Assembly: GCA_018623495.1 (NCBI GenBank)
Contig: JAAZVP010000004.1
Coordinates: forward strand, 1 to 64,000
DNA from: Halothiobacillus sp.
GTDB lineage: Bacteria; Pseudomonadota; Gammaproteobacteria; JAAZVP01
DNA length: 64,000 nt
Reading direction: 5' to 3'
Part shown: piece by piece, positions 27,418 through 36,520 of the stretch
Layout: every line of letters begins with the position of its first letter
Position numbering within the stretch: the first letter of the stretch is position 1
The notes under the pieces: generated by a model
The model's input: only the letters and a program-made list of their open reading frames with translations
What the model was told of the DNA's origin: nothing
Database searches by the model: none
Made by a program: the position numbers and the translations under genes

Positions 27418-30231
27418 CTACATCGCCTCGATCCTGGCCCGCTGTTCGCGCAGGTTGTCGAGCTGGGTGGTGAAGTCGGCCAGGCGTTCGCGCTCCTGGT
27501 TGACCACGGCTTCCGGGGCCTTGTTGACGAAGTTGTCGTTGCCCAGCTTGCCGTTGCACTTGGCGATTTCCTTTTCCAGCTTGCCGATCTCGCGGTCCAG
27601 GCGCTCGATTTCGGCGTCCTTGTCGATCAGGCCGGCCAGGGGAATATGGACCTTCATCTCGCCGACCAGGGCGATGGCCGATTCGGGGGCCTCGGACTCG
27701 TCCTCCAGCCAGTCGATGGACTCCAGCCGGGCCAGCTGGGTGAGGAAGCCGCGGTTGTTCTCGGCACGCTCGCGGTCATCGAGGGTGCCGCCGGTCAGCA
27801 GCACGGGGACCTGCCTGGCCGGGGCGATGTCCATTTCCGAGCGGATGCGGCGCACGCCCATGATGAACTGCTTGACCCATTCCAGCTCCTCGATAGCGGC
27901 CTCGTCGATGCGCGCGTCGTCGGGCTCGGGGAAGGGCTGGCGCATGATGGTGTCGCCGGACTTGCCGGCCAGGGGCGCCACGGCCTGCCAGAGCTCCTCG
28001 GTGATGAAGGGCATGATCGGATGGGCCAGGCGCAGGATGGTCTCCAGTACGCGCACCAGCGTCCGGCGGGTGCCCCGCTTGGCGGCCTCGGAGGCGGCAT
28101 CGTCGTTGAGTACCGGCTTGGAGAGCTCCAGGTACCAGTCGCAGTACTCGTGCCAGATGAACTCGTAGAGGTCCGAGGCCAGCAGGTCGAGACGGTAGTC
28201 CTGGATGTGGCGGTTCACCTCGGCCTCCACCTGCTGGAGGCGGGCGATGATCCAGCGATCGGCCAGCGACAGCTCGACCGCGTCGCTCTCCACACCCGTG
28301 GCCGCTCCCGGCGTCCCGTCTCCCGCGGCATTCGCACCTCCCGGTGCATCATCCAGTCCCTCGCACTGCATCAGCACGTAGCGCGAGGCGTTCCACAGCT
28401 TGTTGCAGAAGTTGCGGTAGCCCTCGATGCGGCCCATGTCGAAGCGGATGTCGCGGCCGGTGGAGGCCAGTGCGGCGAAGGTGAAGCGCAGGGCGTCGGT
28501 GCCATGGGCCGCGATGCCCTCGGGGAATTCCTTGCGGGTGGCCTTCTCGATCTGCCTGGCCTTCTCGGGCTGCATCATGTTGCGGGTGCGCTTTTCCACC
28601 AGCGATTCCAGGTCGATGCCGTCGATCAGGTCCAGGGGGTCGAGGACGTTGCCCTTGGACTTGGACATCTTGTCGCCGTGGGCGTCGCGCACCAGCCCGT
28701 GGACGTAGACCTCCCGGAAGGGGACGTCGTCCATGAACTTGAGCCCCATCATGATCATCCGGGCGACCCAGAAGAAGATGATGTCGAAGCCGGTGACCAG
28801 CACCGAGGTGGGGTAGAAGGTCTCCAGTTCCGGGGTCTTTTCCGGCCAGCCCAGCGTGGAGAAGGGCCAGAGGGCGGAGGAGAACCAGGTATCCAGCACG
28901 TCCTCGTCCCGGGACAGGGGCGTGTCACCGAGATCGTGCTTTTCCCGGACCTCGTCCTCGGTGCGCCCGACATAGACGTTGCCGTCCTCGTCGTACCAGG
29001 CGGGGATCCGGTGGCCCCACCAGATCTGGCGGGAGATGCACCAGTCCTGGATGTCCTCCATCCAGTTGAAATAGGTCTTGTCCCAGTTGCCGGGGATGAA
29101 GCGGATGCGGCCATCCTTGACCGCCTCGATGGCCGGCTCGGCCAGCGGCCTGGCACGCACGAACCACTGGTCGGTGAGCAGGGGCTCGATGACCGTGCCC
29201 GAGCGGTCGCCGCGGGGCACCTTGTGACGGTGTTCCTCGATTTCCTCCAGCAGGTCCTGTTCCTTCAGGTCGTGGATGATCAGGTCCCGGGCCTCGTAGC
29301 GGTCCATGCCCCGGTATTTTTCCGGCGCGTTCTCGTTGATGCAGGCATCCGGGGTGAGGATGTTGATTTGGGGCAGGTCGTGGCGCAGCCCCATCTCGTA
29401 GTCGTTGAAGTCGTGGGCGGGGGTGATCTTCACGCAGCCGGTGCCGAACTCCATGTCCACGTACTCGTCGGCCACGATGGGGATCTCCCGGCCCACCAGG
29501 GGCAGCAGGATGGTCTTGCCCACCAGGTGCCGGTAGCGCTCGTCCTCGGGGTTCACCGCCACCGCCGTGTCACCCAGCATGGTTTCCGGGCGGGTGGTGG
29601 CCACCACCAGGTGGTCCGAGCCGTCGGCCAGCGGGTAGCGCATGTGCCAGAGGTGGCCGGTCTCTTCCTCGGAGACCACCTCCAGGTCGGAGACCGCGGT
29701 GTGCAGCACGGGATCCCAGTTGACCAGGCGCTTGCCGCGGTAGAGGAGGTCCTCTTCATACAGCCGGACGAAGACTTCCTTGACCGCCTCGGAGAGGCCC
29801 TCGTCCATGGTGAAGCGCTCGCGGCTCCAGTCGGGCGAGGTGCCCATGCGGCGCAGCTGGCGGGTGATGCCGCCGCCGGATTCCTCCTTCCAGTCCCACA
29901 CCCGCTCGACGAACTTTTCCCGGCCCAGGTCGTGGCGCGTCTTGTCCTCGGCCTCGAGCTGGCGCTCCACCACCATCTGGGTGGCGATGCCCGCGTGGTC
30001 GGTACCGGGCTGCCACAGGGTGTTGCGGCCCTTCATCCGCTGGTAGCGGGTCAGCGCGTCCATGATGGTGTCCTGGAAGGCGTGCCCCATGTGCAGTGTG
30101 CCGGTGACATTGGGGGGCGGGATCATGATGCAGAACGGATCGCCCTGGCCGGAGGGCGCGAAATGCCCCCGCTGCTCCCAGAACGGGTACCACTTCTGTT
30201 CGATGCTCTTGGGGTTGTAGGTCTTTTCCAT
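27418..30231 (-). CDS. valS: Valyl-tRNA synthetase
   Basis: Class I synthetase charging tRNA-Val, 937 residues, close to the E. coli length of 951. The HIGH motif is in [13 protein letters not shown] near residue 40, the editing-domain region [17 protein letters not shown] is present, and the KMSKS loop DKMSKSKGN lies at residues 520-528. The C-terminal coiled-coil arm ([20 protein letters not shown]) is intact. The usual gammaproteobacterial neighbours pepA and holC are not upstream. Start ATG 30231 gives [19 protein letters not shown], the family opening. Confidence 0.98.
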   Translation of the reverse strand: MEKTYNPKSIEQKWYPFWEQRGHFAPSGQGDPFCIMIPPPNVTGTLHMGHAFQDTIMDALTRYQRMKGRNTLWQPGTDHAGIATQMVVERQLEAEDKTRHDLGREKFVERVWDWKEESGGGITRQLRRMGTSPDWSRERFTMDEGLSEAVKEVFVRLYEEDLLYRGKRLVNWDPVLHTAVSDLEVVSEEETGHLWHMRYPLADGSDHLVVATTRPETMLGDTAVAVNPEDERYRHLVGKTILLPLVGREIPIVADEYVDMEFGTGCVKITPAHDFNDYEMGLRHDLPQINILTPDACINENAPEKYRGMDRYEARDLIIHDLKEQDLLEEIEEHRHKVPRGDRSGTVIEPLLTDQWFVRARPLAEPAIEAVKDGRIRFIPGNWDKTYFNWMEDIQDWCISRQIWWGHRIPAWYDEDGNVYVGRTEDEVREKHDLGDTPLSRDEDVLDTWFSSALWPFSTLGWPEKTPELETFYPTSVLVTGFDIIFFWVARMIMMGLKFMDDVPFREVYVHGLVRDAHGDKMSKSKGNVLDPLDLIDGIDLESLVEKRTRNMMQPEKARQIEKATRKEFPEGIAAHGTDALRFTFAALASTGRDIRFDMGRIEGYRNFCNKLWNASRYVLMQCEGLDDAPGGANAAGDGTPGAATGVESDAVELSLADRWIIARLQQVEAEVNRHIQDYRLDLLASDLYEFIWHEYCDWYLELSKPVLNDDAASEAAKRGTRRTLVRVLETILRLAHPIMPFITEELWQAVAPLAGKSGDTIMRQPFPEPDDARIDEAAIEELEWVKQFIMGVRRIRSEMDIAPARQVPVLLTGGTLDDRERAENNRGFLTQLARLESIDWLEDESEAPESAIALVGEMKVHIPLAGLIDKDAEIERLDREIGKLEKEIAKCNGKLGNDNFVNKAPEAVVNQERERLADFTTQLDNLREQRARIEAM

Positions 30232-30488
30232 GGGAGTCCGGTCTTCGCCCGCTTCGTGTTGTTCGACTCGGCCGGCGGGTCGCCTCCCGGGACGCCGAGC
30301 GGCGGGGAGGTTCCCGGCGGGCCAGCAATCACCGCAAATCGCCGAGTATACCTGATGCGTCCGCCTCTATGGGGGATGGTCGGGGAGGGTGCAGAACCGG
30401 CCGGGACGTGGCATGGTAGGCCCAAAACCGCACTGCCGGGAAGGGAATCCCGCCGACCGAGAACAAGAACCAGCCAGGGGGTGTTCGC

Positions 30489-30908
30489 ATGAGCCGGGAG
30501 CGTCGTCGTTTCGAGCGTCTTGAGGTATTCGCCATCGAGCGGGCCGAGCGCGAGGATCTGCGCGAGTGGTTGCAGGAGATGGAGACCGGCATTCCCGGGC
30601 TGGTGCGCAATTTCTCCTGGGCCGGGCTCGAACTCTGGCTGGAGCGCGAGGCGGAGGTCCCGCCGGCGGGGATGCACATCGACTTCCCGGCCATCGAGGG
30701 ACTCGGCTTCGAGGGCTGCGCGGTGGACGCGCTGCCGGTCTGGCGCGATTTCGTCGACGAGCGCTTCCAGCGCATGGGCTGCGAGCTGGTGGATGTCGAC
30801 GAGCAGGCCATGCGCCCGCTCAAGCACCTGTCCGAGTCGCTGGAGGCGCTCGCCGAGACCCCTTGGCGCCTGTGCGTGCAGGTGACCCCCGCCGAGGGCC
30901 TGGCCTGA
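30489..30908 (+). CDS. Hypothetical protein, 139 residues
   Basis: No family recognised. A soluble, acidic, Trp-rich protein (LREWLQEMETGIPGLVRNFSW, LELWLEREAEVPPAGMHIDF, LPVWRDFVDERFQRMGC) without signal peptide or membrane helix. Start ATG 30489 follows CCAGGGGGTG. It stands alone between valS (divergent) and recQ (convergent; only six bases separate the stops). The 257-base gap to valS holds no other reading frame or clear regulatory element that I can identify. Confidence 0.65.
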   Translation: MSRERRRFERLEVFAIERAEREDLREWLQEMETGIPGLVRNFSWAGLELWLEREAEVPPAGMHIDFPAIEGLGFEGCAVDALPVWRDFVDERFQRMGCELVDVDEQAMRPLKHLSESLEALAETPWRLCVQVTPAEGLA

Positions 30909-30914
30909 GCCGGC

Positions 30915-32699
30915 TCAGCCCGCCGCGGTGCGGATTGCCTCGAGAAACGGCTCGCCGTAACGCTCGAGCTTGTGCTCGCCCACCCCGTAGAGGGCCAGCA
31001 GCCCCTCGGGGGCGTCGGGCTTGTGGCGGGCCATCTCCCGCAGGGTGCGGTCGCCGAAGATGACGTAAGGGGGGACGTCGGCCTCCTCGGCGAGCCGCCG
31101 ACGCAGGTCGCGAAGCCGCCTGAAGAGGCCGGCATCGAAGTCCCCGGCCTCCTCCTCGTGGCGCTTGATCGCGCGCGCGTCGACCCGCGGGCGGGCCAGC
31201 TCCAGCGTCTCCTCGCCCCGCAGCAGGGGACGGGCGGCCTCGGTGAGGCCGAGCACCGAGTAGTTGGCGACGTCCTGCACCAGGTAGCCGCGGTGGATCA
31301 GCTGCCGGAGGATCGATTCCCACACCGGCGCCGAGTGGTGGTCGCCGATGCCGTAGGTGGACAGCCGGTCGTGGCCCAGCCGGCGGATGGCCTGGTTGTC
31401 GGCGCCGCGCAGCACCTCGATGACGTGGCGCATGCCGAAGCGCTGCCCCACCCGGTAGACGCAGGAGAGGGCCTTCTGCGCGTCGACCGTGGCGTCGAAG
31501 CGCTCGGGCGGCGACTCGCAGACGTCGCAATTGCCGCAGTCGGCGTCCGGGTGGTCGCCGAAGTAGCCGAGCAGGGCGCGGCGCCGGCAGGAGAGGCTCT
31601 CGGCGAAGCCCACCATGGCGTTGAGCTTGTGCAGCTCGACGCGCTTGCGTTCCTCGTTCTCCGTGTTGTCGATCAGCAGGCGGGCCGTGGCGATGTCCCG
31701 GGCGCCGAACAGCAGCAGCGCCTCGGCGGGCAGGCCGTCGCGGCCGGCCCGGCCCGTCTCCTGGTAGTAGCTCTCGATGTTCTTGGGCAGGTCGAAGTGC
31801 ACCACGAAGCGGACGTTGGGCTTGTCGATGCCCATGCCGAAGGCCACCGTGGCCACCACCACGCGGATGTCGTCGCGCAGGAAGGCATCCTGGACCCACT
31901 GGCGCTGACGGTCGGAAAGCCCCGCGTGGTAGGCGGCGGCCTTGTGGCCGCGCTCGATCAGCCGCTCGGCCACCGTCTCCACCCGCTTGCGCGACAGGCA
32001 GTAGACGATGCCGGACTGGTCGTCGCGCCCGGCGAGAAAGTCGGCCAGCTGGCGGTAGGGCTTCTGTTTCTCCACCACCGTGTAGCGGATATTGGGCCGG
32101 TCGAAGCCCGTGAGGTAATGGCCGGCGGCCTCCAGCCCCAGGCGGGCGGCGATGTCGGCCCGGGTGTGGGGGTCGGCGGTGGCGGTGAGCGCGATCATGG
32201 GCACGCGGGGAAACTGGGAGCGCAGCTCGCCGAGGCGCACGTATTCCGGCCGGAAGTCGTGGCCCCACTGGGAGACGCAATGGGCCTCGTCGACGGCGAA
32301 CAGGGCCACGTCCACGTGCTCCAGGCGCTGGAGGAAGCCGGGGGCCAGGAGACGCTCGGGAGCCACGTAGAGCACGTCCAGTTCGCCGGCGTGCAGCCGT
32401 CCGAGCACCGCCCGGGCGTCCTCCGGCTCCAACGAGGAGTTGAAATGCGCCGCCGACACGCCGTTGGCCCGCAGGGCATCCACCTGGTCCTTCATCAGCG
32501 AGATCAGCGGCGAGACCACGATGGCCACCCCCGGGCGGTGCAGGGCCGGGATCTGGTAGCACAGCGACTTGCCGCCGCCCGTGGGCATGACCACCAGGGC
32601 GTCGTCGCCGCCCACCACGCGCTCGATGATCTCGCGCTGGTGGGGGCGGAACTCGGCGTAACCGAAGACCCGTTGCAGGGTGTCGTCCAGCGAGGAAAT
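30915..32699 (-). CDS. recQ: RecQ ATP-dependent DNA helicase
   Basis: 3'-5' superfamily II helicase of the RecF/RecQ repair pathways, about 594 residues. Helicase motifs include VVMPTGGGKSLCYQIPAL, AVDEAHCVSQWGHDFRP, ALTATAD and QETGRAGRDGLPAEALLL. The zinc-binding cysteines (CRRRALLGYFGDH with CGNCDVC) and an HRDC domain (about 520-594) follow. No ATG, GTG or TTG exists in frame near the expected N-terminus ISSLDDTLQRVFGY; ATT 32699 has GGAGG five bases upstream and is the best-placed start. The track start at 32891 would overrun the divergent DUF1820 gene. Initiation from ATT is inference. Confidence 0.92.
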   Translation of the reverse strand: MSSLDDTLQRVFGYAEFRPHQREIIERVVGGDDALVVMPTGGGKSLCYQIPALHRPGVAIVVSPLISLMKDQVDALRANGVSAAHFNSSLEPEDARAVLGRLHAGELDVLYVAPERLLAPGFLQRLEHVDVALFAVDEAHCVSQWGHDFRPEYVRLGELRSQFPRVPMIALTATADPHTRADIAARLGLEAAGHYLTGFDRPNIRYTVVEKQKPYRQLADFLAGRDDQSGIVYCLSRKRVETVAERLIERGHKAAAYHAGLSDRQRQWVQDAFLRDDIRVVVATVAFGMGIDKPNVRFVVHFDLPKNIESYYQETGRAGRDGLPAEALLLFGARDIATARLLIDNTENEERKRVELHKLNAMVGFAESLSCRRRALLGYFGDHPDADCGNCDVCESPPERFDATVDAQKALSCVYRVGQRFGMRHVIEVLRGADNQAIRRLGHDRLSTYGIGDHHSAPVWESILRQLIHRGYLVQDVANYSVLGLTEAARPLLRGEETLELARPRVDARAIKRHEEEAGDFDAGLFRRLRDLRRRLAEEADVPPYVIFGDRTLREMARHKPDAPEGLLALYGVGEHKLERYGEPFLEAIRTAAG

Positions 32700-32812
32700 G
32701 GCGGCCTCCGGGGCACTTCGCGAAAGCCCTACAGGATAGCCGAACGGGCGGGGTCGCCGCCATGTGCCGGCTGACGGCCGGTCCCGTTTCCCCGGTGCCC
32801 CTCGGTGGTTGT

Positions 32813-32818
32813 TATACT
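32813..32818 (+). promoter_or_regulatory. -10 candidate upstream of the DUF1820 gene
   Basis: TATACT, one mismatch from TATAAT, in GC-rich DNA 35 bases before the ATG of the DUF1820 gene. The -35 position shows only a poor match, so the call is tentative. Confidence 0.35.
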
Positions 32819-32853
32819 CGCGCGCCATCCAGCCACCGACGAGAGCCGCGCCC

Positions 32854-33186
32854 ATGGCCGAGACCACGCTGTACCGCGTCACCTTCCTCAACCGGAACGA
32901 GGTCTACGAGATCTATGCCCGCGAGGTGGGCCAGGCGGGGATGTACGGTTTCGTTGAGGTGGCCGACCCGGTCTTCGGCGAGAAGTCGGAGGTGATCATC
33001 GATCCCACCGAAGAGCGGCTGCGCGCCGAGTTCAAGGGTGTTCGCCGGTTCTACATCCCCGTGCACTCGGTGGTCCGTATCGACCAGGTCGAAAAGCGGG
33101 GACCGGCCCGGGTGACCGCCATGGACGATTCGAAAGGGGGCACGGTCACGCCCTTCAACCCGGGCATGCCGCCGCGCGGTAAGTGA
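32854..33186 (+). CDS. DUF1820 family protein
   Basis: A 110-residue cytoplasmic protein of the DUF1820 family, found widely in gammaproteobacteria and without a known function. The conserved opening LYRVTFLNRNEVYEIYAREV and the later LRAEFKGVRRFYIPVHSVVRIDQVEK are present. The track ORF starts upstream at 32764, but ATG 32854 matches the family N-terminus. It diverges from recQ and is followed by a terminator candidate. Confidence 0.9.
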   Translation: MAETTLYRVTFLNRNEVYEIYAREVGQAGMYGFVEVADPVFGEKSEVIIDPTEERLRAEFKGVRRFYIPVHSVVRIDQVEKRGPARVTAMDDSKGGTVTPFNPGMPPRGK

Positions 33187-33230
33187 TGCGGCATTATCGA
33201 GAGGAGTGGGCAGCGTACAAGGGTGGTGGA

Positions 33231-33266
33231 GTACGGGTTTCGCGCGCCTCGAAGCCGTACTTCTTT
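33231..33266 (+). terminator. Rho-independent terminator candidate after the DUF1820 gene
   Basis: GTACGG pairs with CCGTAC, and an inner TTCG/CGAA extends the hairpin around a GCGCGCCT loop; ACTTCTTTT follows. The stem has an internal mismatch and bulge. It lies 45 bases after the DUF1820 stop and before the ABC-class ATPase gene. Confidence 0.5.
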
Positions 33267-33413
33267 TGACCCGCTTTTCCGGCGCGCGAGTATCGAGAAA
33301 ATTTCGGCGCAAATGGTGCGCGAAATCCATAGCGGGTTGCTTACACGCAGCCCCTGTTTCACGCCATGGTGTGATGAACCCGATCATCCGCTGCACCGTT
33401 CCGGGAGCCCGAC

Positions 33414-35063
33414 ATGCAGAACCTTCGGCAGCACCTGCAACGCATCGACGGCAAGGGCTACAAGGCCTACGAGGACATCCGGGGCGAGTACCGCTTTCCC
33501 CGTTTCACCCTGGTCGTGGACCACGTCCAGGCCGACCCTTTCGCCGCACCCTCCCGGCTGCGGGTGCGGGTTCCCCGGGAGGTGGCCGATCTGCCGAGCC
33601 ATGCGCGGCAGGAAGGGCCACGTGCCCGGGCCGCGCGGGATTTCCTGGCCCGGGCCTTTGCCCGTGCCGTCTCGAAGGAACGCTCGGTAGCCATCGACGC
33701 CGGTGCCCAGACCGTGCTGGATCGCACGGCCTGCCTGTTCACGGAAGAGGGCGTGGAACTGCGTTTCACCGTCAGCCTGCCGGCGGCCGGGCGGCGGGTC
33801 CTGGGGCGCAAGGCCCGGGACCTGCTGGTGGAGCGCCTGCCGCAGGCGGTGGCGTCGGCCACCGAGGCCGGTCGCCTCGATCTCGATGCCCTGCGCCGGC
33901 ATTGCGACGCGGTGGAAGACCAGGTGGCCCTGCGCGACCAGCTGGCCGCGCGGGGGCTGGTGGCCTTCGTCGGCGACGGTGCCGTGTTGCCGCGCGCCTC
34001 GGGGATCGACGACCGGCCGCTGGCCGATGCCATCCCTCTCCAATCGCCGGACAGCCTGCGCATCACCCTGGAGGCCCCCAATGCCGGGGCCGTGACCGGC
34101 ATGGGGGTTCCCCGGGGGATCACCCTGGTGGTGGGTGGCGGTTTCCACGGCAAGTCCACGCTGCTGGGGGCGCTGGAGACGGGCGTCTACGACCACCTGC
34201 CGGGCGACGGGCGCGAACGGGTGGTGACCGACCCGGGGGCGGCCAAGATCCGCGCCGAGGACGGTCGCGCGGTGAGCGGCGTGGACCTCTCGCCGTTCAT
34301 CAATCATCTGCCGTTCGGAAAGCCCACCGAGGCCTTTCATACCGACCTGGCCTCCGGCTCCACCAGCCAGGCCGCGGCGTTGCAGGAGGCCCTGGAGGCC
34401 GGTGCCCGAACGCTGCTGGTGGACGAGGATACCTCGGCCACCAACTTCATGATCCGCGACGAGCGGATGCAGGCCCTGGTGGCCAAGGACAGCGAGCCCA
34501 TCACCCCTTTCGTGGATCGCATCCGCGAGCTGCGCGACGCGCTCGGTGTCTCCACCGTGCTGGTCATGGGCGGTTCGGGGGACTACTTCGACTGCGCCGA
34601 CACCGTCATCCAGATGCACGACTACGCGCCGGTGGACGTCACCGAAAAGGCCCGCGCGATCGCCGCCCGCCATGTCACCGGGCGGCGCGAGGAGCGCGAA
34701 TCGGCGCTCTCCGCGCCGCGCCGTCGCGCCCTCGACCCGGCGTCGGTGCAACCGCGAAACCGCAAGGGTCGGCCGAAGGTCTCGGCCCGCGGCCGGGAGA
34801 CCCTGGTCTTCGGCGAGGGGGCCGTGGACCTGCGGGCGGTGGAGCAGATCGTGGATGCCTCCCAGGTGCGGGCCATCGGGCGGTTGCTGGAGGCGGTCGC
34901 GGAGGAACCCGGCCGGGTGGCCGACCCGGTCGCCTGGATCGAGCGGCGCCTCGGGCAGACGCTGGACTCGCTGGCCCGGCGCCCCGACGGCGACCTGGCT
35001 CGCCCAAGGACGCTGGAGGTCATGACCGCCCTGAATCGCCTGCGGGGGGTGCGCCTGGGTTGA
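33414..35063 (+). CDS. Predicted ABC-class ATPase (P-loop domain protein)
   Basis: A 549-residue soluble protein of the predicted ABC-class ATPase family (the group annotated as P-loop domain or ABC_ATPase proteins), not linked to a transporter. The N-terminus LRQHLQRIDGKGYKAYEDIRG is characteristic. Walker A is GGGFHGKS (241-248), the Walker B-like stretch is RTLLVDEDTSATNFMIRD, and SGSTSQAAAL resembles a signature region. Biological role is not established. ATG 33414 follows GGGAG. It is followed by a decayed DUF488 gene. Confidence 0.88.
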   Translation: MQNLRQHLQRIDGKGYKAYEDIRGEYRFPRFTLVVDHVQADPFAAPSRLRVRVPREVADLPSHARQEGPRARAARDFLARAFARAVSKERSVAIDAGAQTVLDRTACLFTEEGVELRFTVSLPAAGRRVLGRKARDLLVERLPQAVASATEAGRLDLDALRRHCDAVEDQVALRDQLAARGLVAFVGDGAVLPRASGIDDRPLADAIPLQSPDSLRITLEAPNAGAVTGMGVPRGITLVVGGGFHGKSTLLGALETGVYDHLPGDGRERVVTDPGAAKIRAEDGRAVSGVDLSPFINHLPFGKPTEAFHTDLASGSTSQAAALQEALEAGARTLLVDEDTSATNFMIRDERMQALVAKDSEPITPFVDRIRELRDALGVSTVLVMGGSGDYFDCADTVIQMHDYAPVDVTEKARAIAARHVTGRREERESALSAPRRRALDPASVQPRNRKGRPKVSARGRETLVFGEGAVDLRAVEQIVDASQVRAIGRLLEAVAEEPGRVADPVAWIERRLGQTLDSLARRPDGDLARPRTLEVMTALNRLRGVRLG

Positions 35064-35294
35064 GACGCGCGCGGGCACACCATTCGTCGTGTTCTTCCGC
35101 CTGCTGGTCCCGGAACGCCTCGCCGGCGGTCTCCACGTCTACCCCAGGGCCTTCCCGCGGGTACGGCCGCCGGTCCGGATCACCGGTCGCGGGGGGCGAC
35201 CGGGCGGCCAGCCTTCCCTGGAACAGGGTTCGCACCTGCCTTCATGGCCTGCTCGTGATCGGACTCGGGTAAAGCGGGACACACGGGGAAGGCC

Positions 35295-35630
35295 ACGGGC
35301 ATCCGGACCAGGCGTGCCGGCGAGGCTCCGTCCCCGCGGGACGGGATGCGCGTGCGGGTGGACCGGGTGCGGCCGCGGGGGGAGCAAGGCCGAGGCCCGG
35401 CTCGACCACGGGTTCCGGGAGCTGGCCCCTCCCGCGAGCTGCGCCCGTGGGTTGTTCACGACCCGGGGAAACGGGACGCCTTCCGCCAGCGGTACCGGGC
35501 CGAGCTCGACGCGATGGCGGACCGGGAGGCGATCGAGACGCTGCGCGAGGCCGCCGACGGTGGCCGGGTCACGCTGGCCCACGGGGCCCGGGAAGAGCGC
35601 TGCAACAACGCGGTGGTGCTCAAGGCGTAG
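35295..35630 (+). pseudogene. Decayed DUF488 family gene with lost start and compensated frameshifts
   Basis: In one frame the sequence gives IRTRRAGEAPSPRDGMRVRV then DRVRPRG, and later ELRPWVVHDPGKRDAFRQRY and GRVTLAHGAREERCNNAVVL, all matching DUF488 proteins. The invariant middle block (SKAEARLDHGFRELAP) is found instead in the +1 frame, from 35383 to about 35430. Two indels of opposite sign, near the G run at 35377-35382 and near GGCCCCTCCC at 35424-35433, explain this and restore the frame. At the family N-terminus the codon before GIRT is ACG (35295), not ATG, and no in-frame start lies upstream back to a TGA. The remaining ATG (35346) would give a truncated 94-residue protein. The 230 bases before it hold no recognised gene. 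Confidence 0.75.
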
Positions 35631-35660
35631 CCGGAGGGAAGCGGCCAGGGGAGCGGGAAG

Positions 35661-35686
35661 AAAAAACCGCGCCGGAAAGGCGCGGT
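35661..35686 (-). terminator. Rho-independent terminator of the nrdJ operon
   Basis: Read on the minus strand, ACCGCGCC-TTTCC-GGCGCGGT forms a perfect eight-base-pair stem with a five-base loop and is followed by a run of T. It starts 31 bases after the nrdJb stop. Confidence 0.88.
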
Positions 35687-35717
35687 CTCGGGGGCGGGCC
35701 GTGCTGGAGGGAACGGC

Positions 35718-36437
35718 TCAGCCGCACTTGCTCTCGCCGCAGTTGAGGCAGGTCATGCAGCCGTCCATGCGGACCATGGCCTTGGTGTGGCACTTGTTGC
35801 ACAGCTGGGCGCCCGGGGGATGGGATTCCTCGCTGTCGTCGCAATCGGCCTGGGTCGGCTCCTGGGGCTCGATGGTCTGGGCGTACTCGGCCTTCTTGGC
35901 CTCGATGAAGGCCTTCTGGTGGGCGTCCATTTCCTCGGGCTCGATCATGCCGATCTTCTTGAGGTGGCGCTCGATGACGTCGCCGATCTCGGCCACCAGC
36001 GAGGGCATGAAGCGCCCGCCCTTCTTGAAGTAGCCGCCGCGCGGGTCGAAGACCGACTGGAGCTCTTCGACCAGGAACGTGGAGTCGCCGCCCTTGCGGA
36101 ACACCGCGGAGATGATCCGGGTGAGCGCCACGATCCACTGGAAGTGGTCCATGTTCTTCGAGTTGATGAAGATCTCGAAGGGGCGCCGGGCCTCGTGCTC
36201 GGTGCCGGGATTGAGGATGACGTCGTTGATGGTGACGTAGAGCGCGTGCTCGGAGAGCGGGGTCTTGATCTTGTAGGTGGAGCCCTCCAGCGCCTCGGGG
36301 CGCTCGAGGTTCTCGTGCATCTGCTCGATGGCGTCGCGATCGTCGTTGGAGGCGGCCTCCGGTGCCCAGCTGGAGGCGGTGGCCTCCTCGCTCTTCACCT
36401 CGTAGTCGACGATCTTGTTCTCGATCTTGATGGCCAT
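35718..36437 (-). CDS. nrdJb: NrdJb, C-terminal subunit of split class II ribonucleotide reductase
   Basis: A 239-residue protein corresponding to the C-terminal part of B12-dependent ribonucleotide reductase, split from NrdJa as in Pseudomonas aeruginosa. It contains a TSCPD-type domain (FEIFINSKNMDHFQWIVALTRIISAVFRKG) and ends with a cysteine-rich tail, CNKCHTKAMVRMDGCMTCLN followed by CGESKCG, expected to re-reduce the active site or bind zinc. Start ATG 36437. It is 83 bases downstream of nrdJa and ends at a strong terminator. Confidence 0.9.
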   Translation of the reverse strand: MAIKIENKIVDYEVKSEEATASSWAPEAASNDDRDAIEQMHENLERPEALEGSTYKIKTPLSEHALYVTINDVILNPGTEHEARRPFEIFINSKNMDHFQWIVALTRIISAVFRKGGDSTFLVEELQSVFDPRGGYFKKGGRFMPSLVAEIGDVIERHLKKIGMIEPEEMDAHQKAFIEAKKAEYAQTIEPQEPTQADCDDSEESHPPGAQLCNKCHTKAMVRMDGCMTCLNCGESKCG

Positions 36438-36520
36438 TGCGTTTCTACCTCGGCTCGCTGCCGTTGGGGCGGGTGGCCGGCACCCGCCGCGTTGGACTCG
36501 GTCGGATTCGCTGGGACGGC

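Noticed and set aside
30232-30488. Possible T-box or other leader control of valS
   Set aside because: No T-box sequence or specifier-like structure is evident, and such leaders are not expected in gammaproteobacteria.
26830-30492. Plus-strand ORF of 1220 codons
   Set aside because: Shadow of valS and the acidic protein gene; no start signal and no family similarity.
33350-33372. CCCCTGTTTCACG-like sequence that recurs at about 54297
   Set aside because: Only about a dozen bases shared, no further similarity on either side; treated as coincidence.
35020-35235. Minus-strand ORF ending near the ABC-class ATPase 3' end (GVDVETAGEAFRDQQAEEHD)
   Set aside because: The segment looks partly protein-like, but it overlaps the ATPase 3' end, has no ribosome binding site and no recognisable family.
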